Source: an uncultured Acetatifactor sp. | GTDB taxonomy: Bacteria; Bacillota; Clostridia; Lachnospirales; Lachnospiraceae | NCBI RefSeq assembly: GCF_910585425.1 | Contig: NZ_CAJUCP010000039.1 | Location: 1 to 54,219, forward strand | DNA: 54,219 nt | Direction: 5' to 3' | Shown: positions 1 to 8,039 of the stretch, piece by piece | Layout: every line of letters starts with the position of its first letter | Position numbering within the stretch: position 1 is the stretch's first letter | Notes under the pieces: generated by a model | Told to the model about the DNA's origin: nothing | What the model saw: only the letters and a program-made list of their open reading frames with translations | The model's database searches: none | Position numbers and translations under genes: made by a program

Positions 1-48
1 AAGCTTTAGTGGCATAGGCTTATTGTGCAATTTTTTAAATTTGCTCAT

Positions 49-432
49 TTATAGTAGGTAATATATTCCTTCAAGGTCTTGGATTAATGGAAATAATAGA
101 AGTTTCTCCTCATTTCCGTTTTTTTTGAAAGAATACACAGAATACGGCTTTTTTGTTTGTATAACTCCATCTGTATTAAAAACTATGTTAGCATTTTCCA
201 ACTTGCACAGTTTAGATGCCAAGTCCTTAACTTCACTTTCCATAATAACAAACGGGCAATGAAATATTAACTCATTAACACTTTTGAAATTCTTAATCTT
301 TATCCCGACATCCAAATCCGGAGAGCCATTGTCCTTCTTTACCGACTCCGACCAAAAATTTATATGTATAGAAAAGACAGGACTATTATCGCTTTCATTA
401 TTATTTTTATACCATAATCCAAAACTTCTCAT
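49..432 (-). CDS. Hypothetical protein, A+T-rich orphan (127 aa)
   Basis: I do not recognise the family. The frame is open further upstream, but the start beginning MRSFGLWYK is preferred because GGGAGG lies 4 nt before its ATG; the upstream extension is Pro/Ala-rich and G+C-rich, unlike the rest. The protein is soluble-looking, with no signal peptide or membrane segment. It has hydrophobic stretches alternating with charged ones (VGIKIKNFKSVNELIFHCPF), and it ends in GIYYLL before a TAA stop. Its base composition is clearly richer in A+T than the flagellar genes beside it, which suggests recent acquisition. It is read in the same direction as the nuclease gene that precedes it on the minus strand, with about 185 bp between them. 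Function unknown. Confidence 0.55.
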   Translation of the reverse strand: MRSFGLWYKNNNESDNSPVFSIHINFWSESVKKDNGSPDLDVGIKIKNFKSVNELIFHCPFVIMESEVKDLASKLCKLENANIVFNTDGVIQTKKPYSVYSFKKNGNEEKLLLFPLIQDLEGIYYLL

Positions 433-617
433 TCTTCCTCCCGATACGCAATTATATTTCCCAGCCCCCTGCGGCTGCCCCGGGCAGGCAGCCGGTAAAT
501 CCACAATGGCAGCCGGCCTCCTTGTAGGAGGCAAATCCTCGCAGTGCAGCCCTTAACGACCTGTGCTTTCTCATCTATCATGCTGAACTGCAATCGCCGT
601 TCGAGTCTTAGCCATAG

Positions 618-1538
618 TTAAGGGTTGGTGCTGAAATTCGGGATGCGCAGCTCCTGGTACAGCCTTGCACGCGCCGTAGTGTCCAGCACTGCCTGCTTCG
701 CTTCCTCGTCCCTGCCCTGCTCATATAGACGCTCCAGCAGCGAGGACAGCTTCGTCTCTCCCCGCGCCTCTCCAATCGTCACTCCTCTGGCTTCTCCTAT
801 CGCCACTCCCCTGGCTTCTCCCCTGGCCTCCAGCATATCAATATACTCGCACATCATGACGTCCTCCCCCTTACTCTCCTTTTCCATGAGCTCCACTATC
901 TGCCCCGTGAACCTGCTGTCCCCGGTGAGCGTCTCCATCATCCTGCACAGCGCTGACGGGTGCCGTATCCTCTGGCCGCTTCGGCCCTGGAAGCTCCCCT
1001 CGTTCAGGAAGTCCGCCACGAAGCCCATGTCGCCCGTGAACTTCCTTCGGGTCTCTGCCGGGAGGCTGTTCATGTGGATCACCTCCATCCGGGCCTCGTC
1101 CACCTGCTCCAGCAGGTCTGCAGGCACGCCGTCCTCCTCCAGCAGCTGGTGTAGGCTGCGGGGGATGCGGCTGCCCTTCCCGCTCCAGGCCATCACGATG
1201 CCGATCACCGCATAGGCCGGGCGGCCGTTCCCCAGCTGCTGCCTGTAGGCGCCGCCCTGGTAGGATACTTTCCGCAGGATCTGCTTCCTGCGCAGCCCCG
1301 TCTCGTTCTCTATCAGGTACTGGGCTACGATGCGCCCCTCCTCCAACAGGTACCTGCTGGTGTCGCAGAGCTGGTTGCGGAGCCCCTCCGCACCCTGGTA
1401 GAAGCTCTCCGTGGGCGCAGGCTGGGTGCGCCCTTCCTCCAGCCGCCTCCTGCCGTCGTACACCAGCGTGTTGATGCAGTCCGTGAACACGTCCTCATAT
1501 GACAGCAGGCTCTTCTCCAATATGTCTTTCTCCGCCAT
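618..1538 (-). CDS. Rpn-family (YhgA-like) PD-(D/E)XK nuclease / putative transposase
   Basis: The 306-aa product resembles the Rpn recombination-promoting nuclease family common in Lachnospiraceae. The N-terminus (DVFTDCINTLVYDG) matches the usual opening of the family. The likely catalytic acidic residues sit in LCDTSRYL and LIENETGL, where relatives usually have RDVAKY and ENQT, followed by the conserved SYQGGAYRQQL segment. The C-terminal third has a tandem GEARGVAI-type repeat and a charged helical tail, both usual in the family. The start is the ATG at the N-terminal MAEKD; its ribosome site is weak (a G6 run 4 nt upstream). Family members cut DNA and promote RecA-independent recombination in E. 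coli. That activity is an inference here. It is the first gene downstream of a flagellin, and a decayed relative lies downstream of another flagellin at 6087-6310. Confidence 0.75.
   Translation of the reverse strand: MAEKDILEKSLLSYEDVFTDCINTLVYDGRRRLEEGRTQPAPTESFYQGAEGLRNQLCDTSRYLLEEGRIVAQYLIENETGLRRKQILRKVSYQGGAYRQQLGNGRPAYAVIGIVMAWSGKGSRIPRSLHQLLEEDGVPADLLEQVDEARMEVIHMNSLPAETRRKFTGDMGFVADFLNEGSFQGRSGQRIRHPSALCRMMETLTGDSRFTGQIVELMEKESKGEDVMMCEYIDMLEARGEARGVAIGEARGVTIGEARGETKLSSLLERLYEQGRDEEAKQAVLDTTARARLYQELRIPNFSTNP
757..830 (-). repeat. 24-bp in-gene tandem repeat encoding GEARGVAI-type units
   Basis: Inside the Rpn-like gene, about three imperfect 24-nt units encode GEARGVAI, GEARGVTI and a partial GEARGETK. 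The unit length is a multiple of three, so gain or loss of copies would keep the frame. Such repeats are usual in the C-terminal part of this family. Confidence 0.7.
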
Positions 1539-1559
1539 GGCGCCCCCCGTTCCGAATCA

Positions 1560-1595
1560 GGCGGGAGGCTGCTGCGGCTCTACGGCTCTCCCGCC
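1560..1595 (-). promoter_or_regulatory. Leader hairpin upstream of the Rpn-like gene
   Basis: An 8-bp perfect stem (GGCGGGAG / CTCCCGCC) encloses a 20-nt loop about 20 nt before the nuclease start codon. No T-tract follows, so it is unlikely to be a terminator; it may affect translation. No known riboswitch was recognised. Confidence 0.35.
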
Positions 1596-1743
1596 CTCTT
1601 CATATGCTGTTGTCTTCTACGAGAATCAAGCAGGATTTTTCCGATTTGCCGAACTGAAGATAGATCTGTCGAATGTCCCTTAGAGGAAATCTGCTTATAG
1701 ATGAGTGTACCATACCCTGTGGCTTTGCGCAAGTGCTTTTTCT

Positions 1744-1830
1744 GCTATTTTTCGTGCTTTTTCGTGTTTTTCGTGCTATTTTTCGTACACCGCGCACGTG
1801 CAGCTATTTTTCGTGCATCGTGCACGTACA
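1744..1830. repeat. 28-bp tandem repeat in the flagellin-nuclease intergenic region
   Basis: Two adjacent 28-bp units (1775-1802 and 1803-1830) begin GCTATTTTTCGT and differ at only a few positions. They are preceded by shorter copies of the TTTTTCGTG core (1744-1774). Each unit contains a near-palindromic CGTGCAC-like core. The surrounding 1539-1974 stretch holds no other gene that I can support. Confidence 0.65.
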
Positions 1831-1974
1831 GCCATTTCCCGAGCGGTTCGTCTCCCTGGGGACGGCCGTCCGGGCAGTTGCAGGGCGCTTTCCGTTCTTT
1901 ATGGAATTGTAGGAAATGGCAGGGGAAGGCCTTTGGAGAATGGTTGAGCGGGATGTTATCCTCTATCTATGGAA

Positions 1975-2010
1975 AAGGCACGGCACAGTGTCTCTCCTGT
2001 GCCGTGCCTT
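1975..2010 (-). terminator. Terminator of the disrupted flagellin A
   Basis: A 14-bp stem (AAGGCACGGCACAG / CTGTGCCGTGCCTT) with a short loop lies about 50 nt after the flagellin stop, ending in a short T-run. Nearly the same hairpin follows flagellin C at 6432-6464, so the two gene copies share their 3' flank. Confidence 0.7.
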
Positions 2011-2058
2011 CCGGTTTTCTTATGTCTTTTTCTTTTGTACTGAACCTACAGCCAGAGA

Positions 2059-3302
2059 TTAGCCGAGCAGGGACAATACGCCCTGGTTCGCCTGGTTGGA
2101 CTGTGCCAGCATTGCCTGGCCGGCCTGCGCCAGAATCTGGTTGTTGGAGTAGGTCACCATCTGGGTAGCCATATCCGTGTCGCGGATTGCGGACTCTGCG
2201 GATGTGGTATTCTCCACTACGTTGTCCAGGTTGGCGATGGTGTGCTCCAGACGGTTCTGGACGGCACCCAAGGTCGCGCGCTGTGCGGACACTCTCTCCA
2301 GAGCGTCGGCTACTACGTCGATGGCGGCGGTGGCGTTGTCGTCGTTGTCGCCAGTGATGGTGAGTCCGTTGACGCCAAGTCCCCTGGCTCCCATGGAGGA
2401 GATGTTCAGGTTAATCTTGTTGTCATCGGAGGAGTCGGCGCCTACGTGAAGGCTGAAGTCGATAGCATCGTTCAGGTCGGCAAATACTTCCACTTTCAGC
2501 GCAACAGCCTTATTACTGTTAATGTAAGAAGTAACTGTCTTTATATTTTCACTATTATCCCGCTTTATTGCCGACATCAGAGCATCCATGCTGGTGAATC
2601 CCTTCTGCTTTGCCGTCTCTGAAAGCTTTTCAGCAGCTTCTTTTACACTTAACTTATCAGCTGCACCTGTTTTAGATGTGGTTTCCACCAAAATATATGT
2701 CGTTCCGCCTACACTAACGCTTTTACCTGTATAACTAGTATTGCCATCACCCACTGGTGTGGCTGTAGTCACTGATGTTACACTAACATTTGCTGTACCA
2801 GTTGCTGTATTAATAGCAGTGGACACATTTGCTATATTGGCTTTCTGAGCCGTAGTATACGTCAAAGAACCTGCCACACCGTTCTTGCTTCCCTTCAACA
2901 GATAAGTCTCATTGAACTTGGTAGTGGTGGCGACACGGTCAATCTCCGTCACCAGCTGGTCTACTTCGTTCTGGATGGCGTTCCTGTCGCTCTCGGACAT
3001 GGTGCCGTTGGCGGCCTTCACTGCCAGCTCGTTCATTCTCTGGAGCATGTCGTGCACTTCGGTAAGCGCACCTTCAGCCGTCTGCACTGCGCTGATGCCG
3101 TCCTGGGCGTTTGCGGAAGCCTGGGTCAGGCCGCGAATCTGCTTGCGCATCTTCTCGGAGATGGCCATCCTGCCGCATCGTCAGCCGCGCGGTTAATCTT
3201 GTAGCCGGAAGACAGCTTCTCGGTTGCCTTCGCCTGTGTCTTTGTGGTGATTCCCAACATTCTGTTGGAGTTCATAGCTGTTAAGTTGTGCTGTACTACC
3301 AT
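2059..3302 (-). pseudogene. Flagellin A, frameshifted near codon 51
   Basis: This is a flagellin filament subunit like flagellins B and C, with the same N-terminal D0/D1 block (MVVQHNLTAMNSNRML) and C-terminal block (ANQGVLSLLG). Its central domain is different and rich in Thr and Ser. At about 3168-3170 it has one nucleotide fewer than its paralogues, so DDAAGLAISEKM becomes DDAAGWPSPRR and then stops. With the missing base restored the protein would be about 414 aa. The start has AAGGAGG 8 nt upstream, and promoter, leader and terminator are all intact, which points to a recent lesion or a sequencing error. Downstream on the same strand come the terminator and then the Rpn-like gene. Confidence 0.85.
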
Positions 3303-3450
3303 AGTATATTCCTCCTTGAATTGGATTGTATGCCTCTTCCCTGAGGCTGTCAGGCCCACTTCCCACCCGGGTCGCACGTCCGAACTTTCCGTCAGCCAGT
3401 TGCGGGATTCTTCCGGCAATCGTGCGAATCGCCGGGTATCCCTGGACGAG

Positions 3451-3484
3451 AAATCCGGAGAAGGCATAGCTGCCTCCCGGATTT
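3451..3484 (-). promoter_or_regulatory. 5' hairpin of the flagellin A leader
   Basis: The 5' end of the roughly 190-nt untranslated leader can fold into a stem with AAATCCGG paired to CCGGATTT and an inner GGCA/TGCC part. The same element is present in the leaders of flagellins B and C. It probably stabilises the mRNA or takes part in post-transcriptional control. The leader also carries several GGA triplets and a TTCAAGGAGG ribosome site, which are candidate CsrA contacts. Confidence 0.55.
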
Positions 3485-3500
3485 GCTCCGACTAATTATT

Positions 3501-3527
3501 ATATCGGACAGTTTCCCATATACTTTA
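3501..3527 (-). promoter_or_regulatory. Sigma-28 promoter of flagellin A
   Basis: On the minus strand: -35 TAAA, spacer of 15 nt, -10 TCCGATAT (consensus TAAA-N15-GCCGATAA). The -35 sits in an extended GCTAAAGTAT shared with the flagellin C and flgM promoters. Confidence 0.85.
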
Positions 3528-3603
3528 GCGTATTCGCGTCATCGCCGCTCATTTTATCCTGCAGCCTGGGGCCTGCATCCACTTTCGTGATTTCCCACTG
3601 GAA

Positions 3604-4491
3604 TCACACTTCTCTGATAGTCGGGTTTACACAATGCTCTATCCCCGTATTCAGCAGCGCTGCCAGATAGCAGAACGCGCTGTTGGATATGATCATTCCC
3701 TTGCACTGGCTCATGAGCTGCATGTCGATATAATTCCTGCCGTGCTTGTTCCCCTCTACGAAAGTGACATTCCGGAACCGGCCAAACCCCAGTTCTTCCC
3801 TATGTGTTCTGCACCAGGGAATATCATCCGAGAATACAAAAAGATTCCACCTTCCGGGGGCAGTATCAAGGAACAGTTCCGCATTTCTTTTGAAAAAGTC
3901 CGCTCCCAGATCCCACCCCAATGATACATAGTCACCTCTCCGGATATGAATCGATACGGAGTTGGTATTCCGGATTCTTTTCAAATACTCCTGATTCTTT
4001 TGGTCAGTTATCTCGGGAAAACGGAACTCCTCCCGAATCTCCTGCATGAACCCGGCGAACCATTTCTTATTGATCCAGTATCCATGATAGTAGACATCCC
4101 CCTCTGCGTCCAGAATCTCCGGATGGTACTCATTGCATGGCGTCGCGACCACTTTTCCTTCAAAGGGATTGAATGTCTGACAGGCCTCTCCCACTTCGGA
4201 TATCATATAGGTCTCAATGCCATTTTCACACAGTATCTGGGGCACGCTCTTTCCCTTTCTGCGTTCGTCCAGAATAAATCCCCACACCTCATCATCAAAG
4301 CAGCCGCTCAGCATATGGGGCTGGATCCCGAACACTTTCTCCAGTTCATAGCCATTGTGCACAGTATTCAGGGCAAAATAAGAGTCGTCCATGTACATCA
4401 CTTCCCCGGGGTGCGCCAGTTCATAACACTTTGTAAAAATATACTGGAACGCCTGATTGGCAAGTCCGCCATTGAGAAATTGTATCTTCAT
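3604..4491 (-). CDS. GT11 family alpha-1,2-fucosyltransferase-like glycosyltransferase
   Basis: The 295-aa product resembles GDP-fucose-dependent alpha-1,2-fucosyltransferases (GT11, WbsJ/FutC type). Visible family signatures are the N-terminal NGGLANQAFQY loop, HIRRGDYVS (the HxRRxD motif that binds GDP), FVFSDD, and near the C-terminus DMQLMSQCKGMIISNSAFCY. The usual NSTFSWW of the last motif is changed to NSAFCYL, so the exact sugar cannot be fixed. The start MKIQFLNGG is chosen because AAGGGG precedes it and family members begin this way. It lies between two flagellin genes and behind the flagellin B terminator, with no clear promoter of its own, so it is probably expressed by read-through. 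The position suggests that it acts in the cytoplasm on flagellin or a flagellin-linked glycan; this is inference. Confidence 0.75.
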   Translation of the reverse strand: MKIQFLNGGLANQAFQYIFTKCYELAHPGEVMYMDDSYFALNTVHNGYELEKVFGIQPHMLSGCFDDEVWGFILDERRKGKSVPQILCENGIETYMISEVGEACQTFNPFEGKVVATPCNEYHPEILDAEGDVYYHGYWINKKWFAGFMQEIREEFRFPEITDQKNQEYLKRIRNTNSVSIHIRRGDYVSLGWDLGADFFKRNAELFLDTAPGRWNLFVFSDDIPWCRTHREELGFGRFRNVTFVEGNKHGRNYIDMQLMSQCKGMIISNSAFCYLAALLNTGIEHCVNPTIREV

Positions 4492-4526
4492 ATCAGCAAT
4501 CCCCTTCCGAAAGATATCCTCGCAAA

Positions 4527-4556
4527 GAAAGGAACCAGTCTGCACCGGTTCCTTTC
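4527..4556 (-). terminator. Terminator between flagellin B and the GT11 gene
   Basis: A 10-bp perfect stem (GAAAGGAACC / GGTTCCTTTC) with a 10-nt loop runs into a T-rich TTTCTTTG. It would let only part of the flagellin B transcripts continue into the glycosyltransferase gene. Confidence 0.65.
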
Positions 4557-4584
4557 CCTTGTCTTGCTATTAAGATTTCTGTAA

Positions 4585-5805
4585 TTAGCCAAGCAGGGAC
4601 AGTACACCCTGATTTGCCTGGTTGGACTGAGCCAGCATTGCCTGACCGGCCTGCGCCAGAATCTGGTTGTTGGAGTAGGTCACCATCTGGGTAGCCATGT
4701 CGGTATCGCGGATAGCGGACTCTGCGGAAGTGGTATTCTCCACTACGTTGTCCAGGTTGGCGATGGTGTGCTCCAGACGGTTCTGGACTGCACCCAGGGT
4801 CGCGCGCTGGGCGGATACTCTCTCCAGAGCGTCGGCTACTACATCAATAGCGGCAGTAGCGTTGTCATCATTGTCGCCGGTGATGGTGAGACCGTTGATG
4901 CCAAGTCCCCTGGCTCCCATGGAGGAGATGTTCAGGTTAATCTTGTTGTCATCGGAAGAGTCCGCACCTACATGGAGACTGAAATCGATAGCATCGTTCA
5001 GGTCGGCGAAAGCTTCTACCTTTAACTCCACTTTCTTGGAATCATTGATAAACGACGACACCATCTTGATATCTTCGCTGTAGTCACGCTTAATAGCTGA
5101 CATCAGAGCATCCATACTGGTAAAAGCTTTTTTCTTGGCTTCGCCAGACCATTTCTCAGCAACTTCCTTTACACTTGAAGATGCCTTTGTGCTATCAGTA
5201 GCCGTAGCGCTCTCGACCAAAATATAGTCCGTGCCCTTAAACGTAAAAGCTTTAGAGGTAACGGTTGTATTAGCTACTGCAGAACCCTGCGCCGTTCCTA
5301 CTGTTATAGATGTGGTACCAGTAGTTGTGCTTACGCCTATCTTACCATTTGCCACCGAATACTTCAAAGATCCTGCCACACCGCCATTGCTTCCCTTCAG
5401 CAGATAAGTCTCATTGAACTTGGTGGTGGTAGCGACACGGTCAATCTCCGTCACCAGCTGGTCTACCTCGTTCTGGATAGCGTTCCTGTCGCTCTCGGAC
5501 ATGGTGCCATTGGCGGCTTTCACTGCCAGCTCGTTCATTCTCTGCAGCATGTCGTGGACTTCAGTCAGTGCGCCCTCAGCGGTCTGTACTGAACTGATGC
5601 CGTCCTGGGCGTTGGCGGAAGCCTGGGTCAGGCCGCGAATCTGCTTACGCATCTTCTCGGAAATAGCCAAACCTGCCGCATCGTCTGCCGCACGGTTAAT
5701 CTTGTAGCCGGAAGACAGCTTCTCGGTTGCCTTCGCCTGTGTCTTTGTGGTGATGCCCAACATCCTGTTGGAGTTCATAGCTGTTAAATTGTGCTGTACT
5801 ACCAT
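4585..5805 (-). CDS. Flagellin B
   Basis: This flagellar filament subunit (406 aa) is secreted through the flagellar export apparatus. It has the conserved N-terminal coiled-coil D0/D1 block (MVVQHNLTAMNSNRML, then LSSGYKINRAADDAAG) and the C-terminal D1/D0 block (MATQMVTYSNNQIL to LSLLG). The central region, roughly residues 160-260, is specific to this copy and rich in Thr, Ser and Lys. The start is fixed by AAGGAGG 8 nt upstream; the open frame runs further upstream but only through the untranslated leader. It has its own sigma-28 promoter, long leader and terminator, and is followed by the GT11 gene. Outside the centre it is nearly identical to copies A and C. Confidence 0.93.
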   Translation of the reverse strand: MVVQHNLTAMNSNRMLGITTKTQAKATEKLSSGYKINRAADDAAGLAISEKMRKQIRGLTQASANAQDGISSVQTAEGALTEVHDMLQRMNELAVKAANGTMSESDRNAIQNEVDQLVTEIDRVATTTKFNETYLLKGSNGGVAGSLKYSVANGKIGVSTTTGTTSITVGTAQGSAVANTTVTSKAFTFKGTDYILVESATATDSTKASSSVKEVAEKWSGEAKKKAFTSMDALMSAIKRDYSEDIKMVSSFINDSKKVELKVEAFADLNDAIDFSLHVGADSSDDNKINLNISSMGARGLGINGLTITGDNDDNATAAIDVVADALERVSAQRATLGAVQNRLEHTIANLDNVVENTTSAESAIRDTDMATQMVTYSNNQILAQAGQAMLAQSNQANQGVLSLLG

Positions 5806-5954
5806 AATATATTCCTCCTTGAATTGGATTGTATGCCTCTTCCCTGAGGCAGTCTGGCCGATTTCCCGCCCGAATCGCACGTCCGGGCATTCCGTCGGCC
5901 GCCTATGAGTAATTCCTCAGCGATCGTGCGAATCGCCGGGAACCCCTGGACGAG

Positions 5955-5994
5955 AAATCCGGGGGGGGGGAGACATGGCTGCCCCCCCGGATTT
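5955..5994 (-). promoter_or_regulatory. Flagellin B leader hairpin with a 10-G / 7-C homopolymer stem
   Basis: This is the counterpart of the leader hairpins of flagellins A and C, but its stem here is built of a run of ten G on the plus strand (5961-5970) facing seven C (5982-5988), closed by AAATCC / GGATTT. Homopolymers of this length slip easily during replication, so the stem strength, and with it flagellin B output, could vary between cells. Confidence 0.6.
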
Positions 5995-6010
5995 GCTCCG
6001 ACTAATTATT

Positions 6011-6037
6011 ATATCGGACAGTTATGGATTTACTTTA
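6011..6037 (-). promoter_or_regulatory. Sigma-28 promoter of flagellin B
   Basis: Minus strand: TAAA, 15-nt spacer, TCCGATAT. The -10 and -35 match the flagellin A promoter, while the spacer differs. Confidence 0.85.
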
Positions 6038-6086
6038 GTGCTTCCGCATCATCATCTGCTCATTTTATCCTACATCCTGTGGTTCT

Positions 6087-6310
6087 TTAATTCCTGAAAG
6101 ATTCCCGAAGAGGCTTCGCCTCATTCAGGAAGTCCGCCATGAAGCCCATGTCGCTGGCGGACTTCCTCTGGGCCTCTGCCGGGAGATTGCACATGCGAAT
6201 CACCTCCAGCCTGACTTTGCCTGTCTGCTCCAGCAAATCAGACGCCCCCCTCCTCCAGATATCTGCCTGCATCACAGAAATGACCGCACAACCGCTCCCT
6301 GGCAGAGGCC
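6087..6310 (-). pseudogene. Remnant of a second Rpn-family nuclease gene
   Basis: The reading ASDLLEQTGKVRLEVIRMCN, then AEAQRKSASDMGFMADFLNE, matches the middle of the intact nuclease at 618-1538 (DLLEQVDEARMEVIHMN, FTGDMGFVADFLNE). Upstream, AVISVM corresponds to AVIGIVM of the intact protein, but about 15 codons between the two blocks are missing and the frame is disturbed. Both ends of the gene are gone. It lies downstream of flagellin C, as the intact copy lies downstream of flagellin A. This suggests that a flagellin-nuclease unit was duplicated and one nuclease then decayed. Confidence 0.75.
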
Positions 6311-6431
6311 TTATATGGCTGTATGCAAGTGCACATTGTGTTTTTCATGAAACGGTTTCTATGAAGCAGTTTTAAAATGCACTTTGCAGAAATATTATCC
6401 GGCGCGATGGCTATCCTCCATTTATGAAAGC

Positions 6432-6464
6432 GGCACGGCACAGGTTTTTCTCCTGTGCCGTGCC
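6432..6464 (-). terminator. Terminator of flagellin C
   Basis: A 13-bp perfect stem (GGCACGGCACAGG / CCTGTGCCGTGCC) with a 7-nt loop lies about 50 nt after the flagellin stop; it is almost identical to the flagellin A terminator. The T-run after it is poor. Confidence 0.65.
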
Positions 6465-6514
6465 CTCCGTTTTCCTTATGTCTTTCTCTTTTGTACTGAA
6501 CCTACAGCCAGAGA

Positions 6515-7798
6515 TTAGCCAAGCAGAGACAATACGCCCTGGTTCGCCTGGTTGGACTGTGCCAGCATTGCCTGACCAGCCTGCGCCAGAATCTGGTTGT
6601 TGGAGTAGGTCACCATCTGGGTAGCCATGTCGGTATCGCGGATTGCGGACTCGGCGGATGTGGTGTTCTCCACTACGTTGTCCAGGTTGGCGATGGTGTG
6701 CTCCAGACGGTTCTGGACAGCACCCAAGGTCGCGCGCTGCGCGGATACTCTCTCCAGAGCGTCGGCTACCACGTCGATTGCCGCTGTAGCGTTGTCATCG
6801 TTGTCGCCGGTGATGGTGAGGCCGTTGACGCCAAGTCCCCTGGCTCCCATGGAGGAGATGTTCAGGTTAATCTTGTTGTCATCGGAGGAGTCGGCTCCTA
6901 CGTGGAGGCTGAAGTCGATGGCATCGTTCAGGTTGGCGAAAGCCTCGACCTTCAACGTAACCTTATTGCCACTATTCGCATCGACATAAGAACTTACATT
7001 CTTAATGTCTTCGCTATGGTCACGCTTGATGGCCGCCATTAATGCATCCATGCTGGTGAAACCTTTTGTTCCACCAGCAACACCATTTAGAACACCACCT
7101 GTTGAATTCGTAATCTTTTCTGCCGCTTCCTTTACACTCAACTTATCACCCGTCGTACCATTGAGTGCTGTGCTTTCTACCAAAACATAGGTAGTGTTGC
7201 CCACCTTAAACTGTTGCGTATCAGCCTTTGTAGTAGTGCCAGTAATTAATGCTCCCTGTTGCTTGGTAACCGCTACAGATCCCGTCCCAGTCGTTGCATT
7301 GAAGTTAATATCGCCAGTAACTGTAGTTCCTAAATTAGTATTTGCTGTAGTATACTTCAAAGAACCAGCCACACCGCCATTGCTCCCCTTCAACAGATAA
7401 GTCTCATTGAACTTGGTGGTGGTAGCCACACGGTCAATCTCCGTCACCAGCTGGTCAACCTCGTTCTGGATGGCATTCCTGTCGCTCTCGGACATGGTGC
7501 CGTTGGCCGCCTTCACTGCCAGCTCATTCATTCTCTGGAGCATGTCATGCACTTCGGTCAGAGCACCTTCAGCAGTCTGCACTGCGCTGATGCCGTCCTG
7601 GGCATTAGCGGAAGCCTGGGTCAGGCCGCGGATCTGCTTCCTCATCTTCTCGGAAATAGCCAGCCCTGCCGCATCGTCAGCCGCGCGGTTGATCTTGTAG
7701 CCGGAAGACAGCTTCTCGGTTGCCTTCGCCTGTGTCTTTGTGGTGATGCCCAACATTCTGTTGGAGTTCATAGCCGTTAAGTTGTGCTGTACTACCAT
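6515..7798 (-). CDS. Flagellin C
   Basis: This filament subunit (427 aa) is the longest of the array. The N-terminal (about 1-160) and C-terminal (about 300-427) blocks are almost the same as in flagellins A and B. The centre differs and is very rich in Thr, Gly and Ala (TTANTNLGTTVTGDINF, then GTGSVAVTKQQG), the surface-exposed part that usually varies and is often glycosylated. The start ATG has AAGGAGG 8 nt upstream. It has its own sigma-28 promoter, a leader of about 190 nt and a terminator, so it is monocistronic. Confidence 0.93.
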   Translation of the reverse strand: MVVQHNLTAMNSNRMLGITTKTQAKATEKLSSGYKINRAADDAAGLAISEKMRKQIRGLTQASANAQDGISAVQTAEGALTEVHDMLQRMNELAVKAANGTMSESDRNAIQNEVDQLVTEIDRVATTTKFNETYLLKGSNGGVAGSLKYTTANTNLGTTVTGDINFNATTGTGSVAVTKQQGALITGTTTKADTQQFKVGNTTYVLVESTALNGTTGDKLSVKEAAEKITNSTGGVLNGVAGGTKGFTSMDALMAAIKRDHSEDIKNVSSYVDANSGNKVTLKVEAFANLNDAIDFSLHVGADSSDDNKINLNISSMGARGLGVNGLTITGDNDDNATAAIDVVADALERVSAQRATLGAVQNRLEHTIANLDNVVENTTSAESAIRDTDMATQMVTYSNNQILAQAGQAMLAQSNQANQGVLSLLG

Positions 7799-7947
7799 AG
7801 TAAATTCCTCCTTGAATTGGATGATATGCCTCTTCCCTGAGGCTGTCAGGCTCACTTCCCGCCCGGGTCGCACGCCCGGGAGTTCCGTTAGCCAGTTGCC
7901 GGGACTCTTCCGGCAATCGTGCGAATCGCCGGGTATCCCTGTACGAG

Positions 7948-7982
7948 AAATCCGGGGGAGGCATAACTGCCCCCCCGGATTT
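7948..7982 (-). promoter_or_regulatory. 5' hairpin of the flagellin C leader
   Basis: AAATCCGGGGG pairs with CCCCCCGGATTT around a TAAC-type loop, the same element as in leaders A and B. The C-run (seven C) is also present here, but the facing G-run has five G, between the states of A and B. Confidence 0.55.
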
Positions 7983-7998
7983 GCTCCGACTAATTATT

Positions 7999-8025
7999 AT
8001 ATCGGACGGTTTCCCATATACTTTA
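7999..8025 (-). promoter_or_regulatory. Sigma-28 promoter of flagellin C
   Basis: Minus strand: TAAA, 15-nt spacer, TCCGATAT, with the extended GCTAAAGTAT -35. Upstream, a GGATAAAATGA segment is also conserved in front of promoters A and B. Confidence 0.85.
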
Positions 8026-8039
8026 GCGTGTACGCGTCA

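Noticed and set aside
3303..3467. In-frame extension of flagellin A (and of B, C) through the leader
   Set aside because: Flagellins start at MVVQHN with AAGGAGG just before; the extended frames are not the same among the copies, so the leader is not coding.
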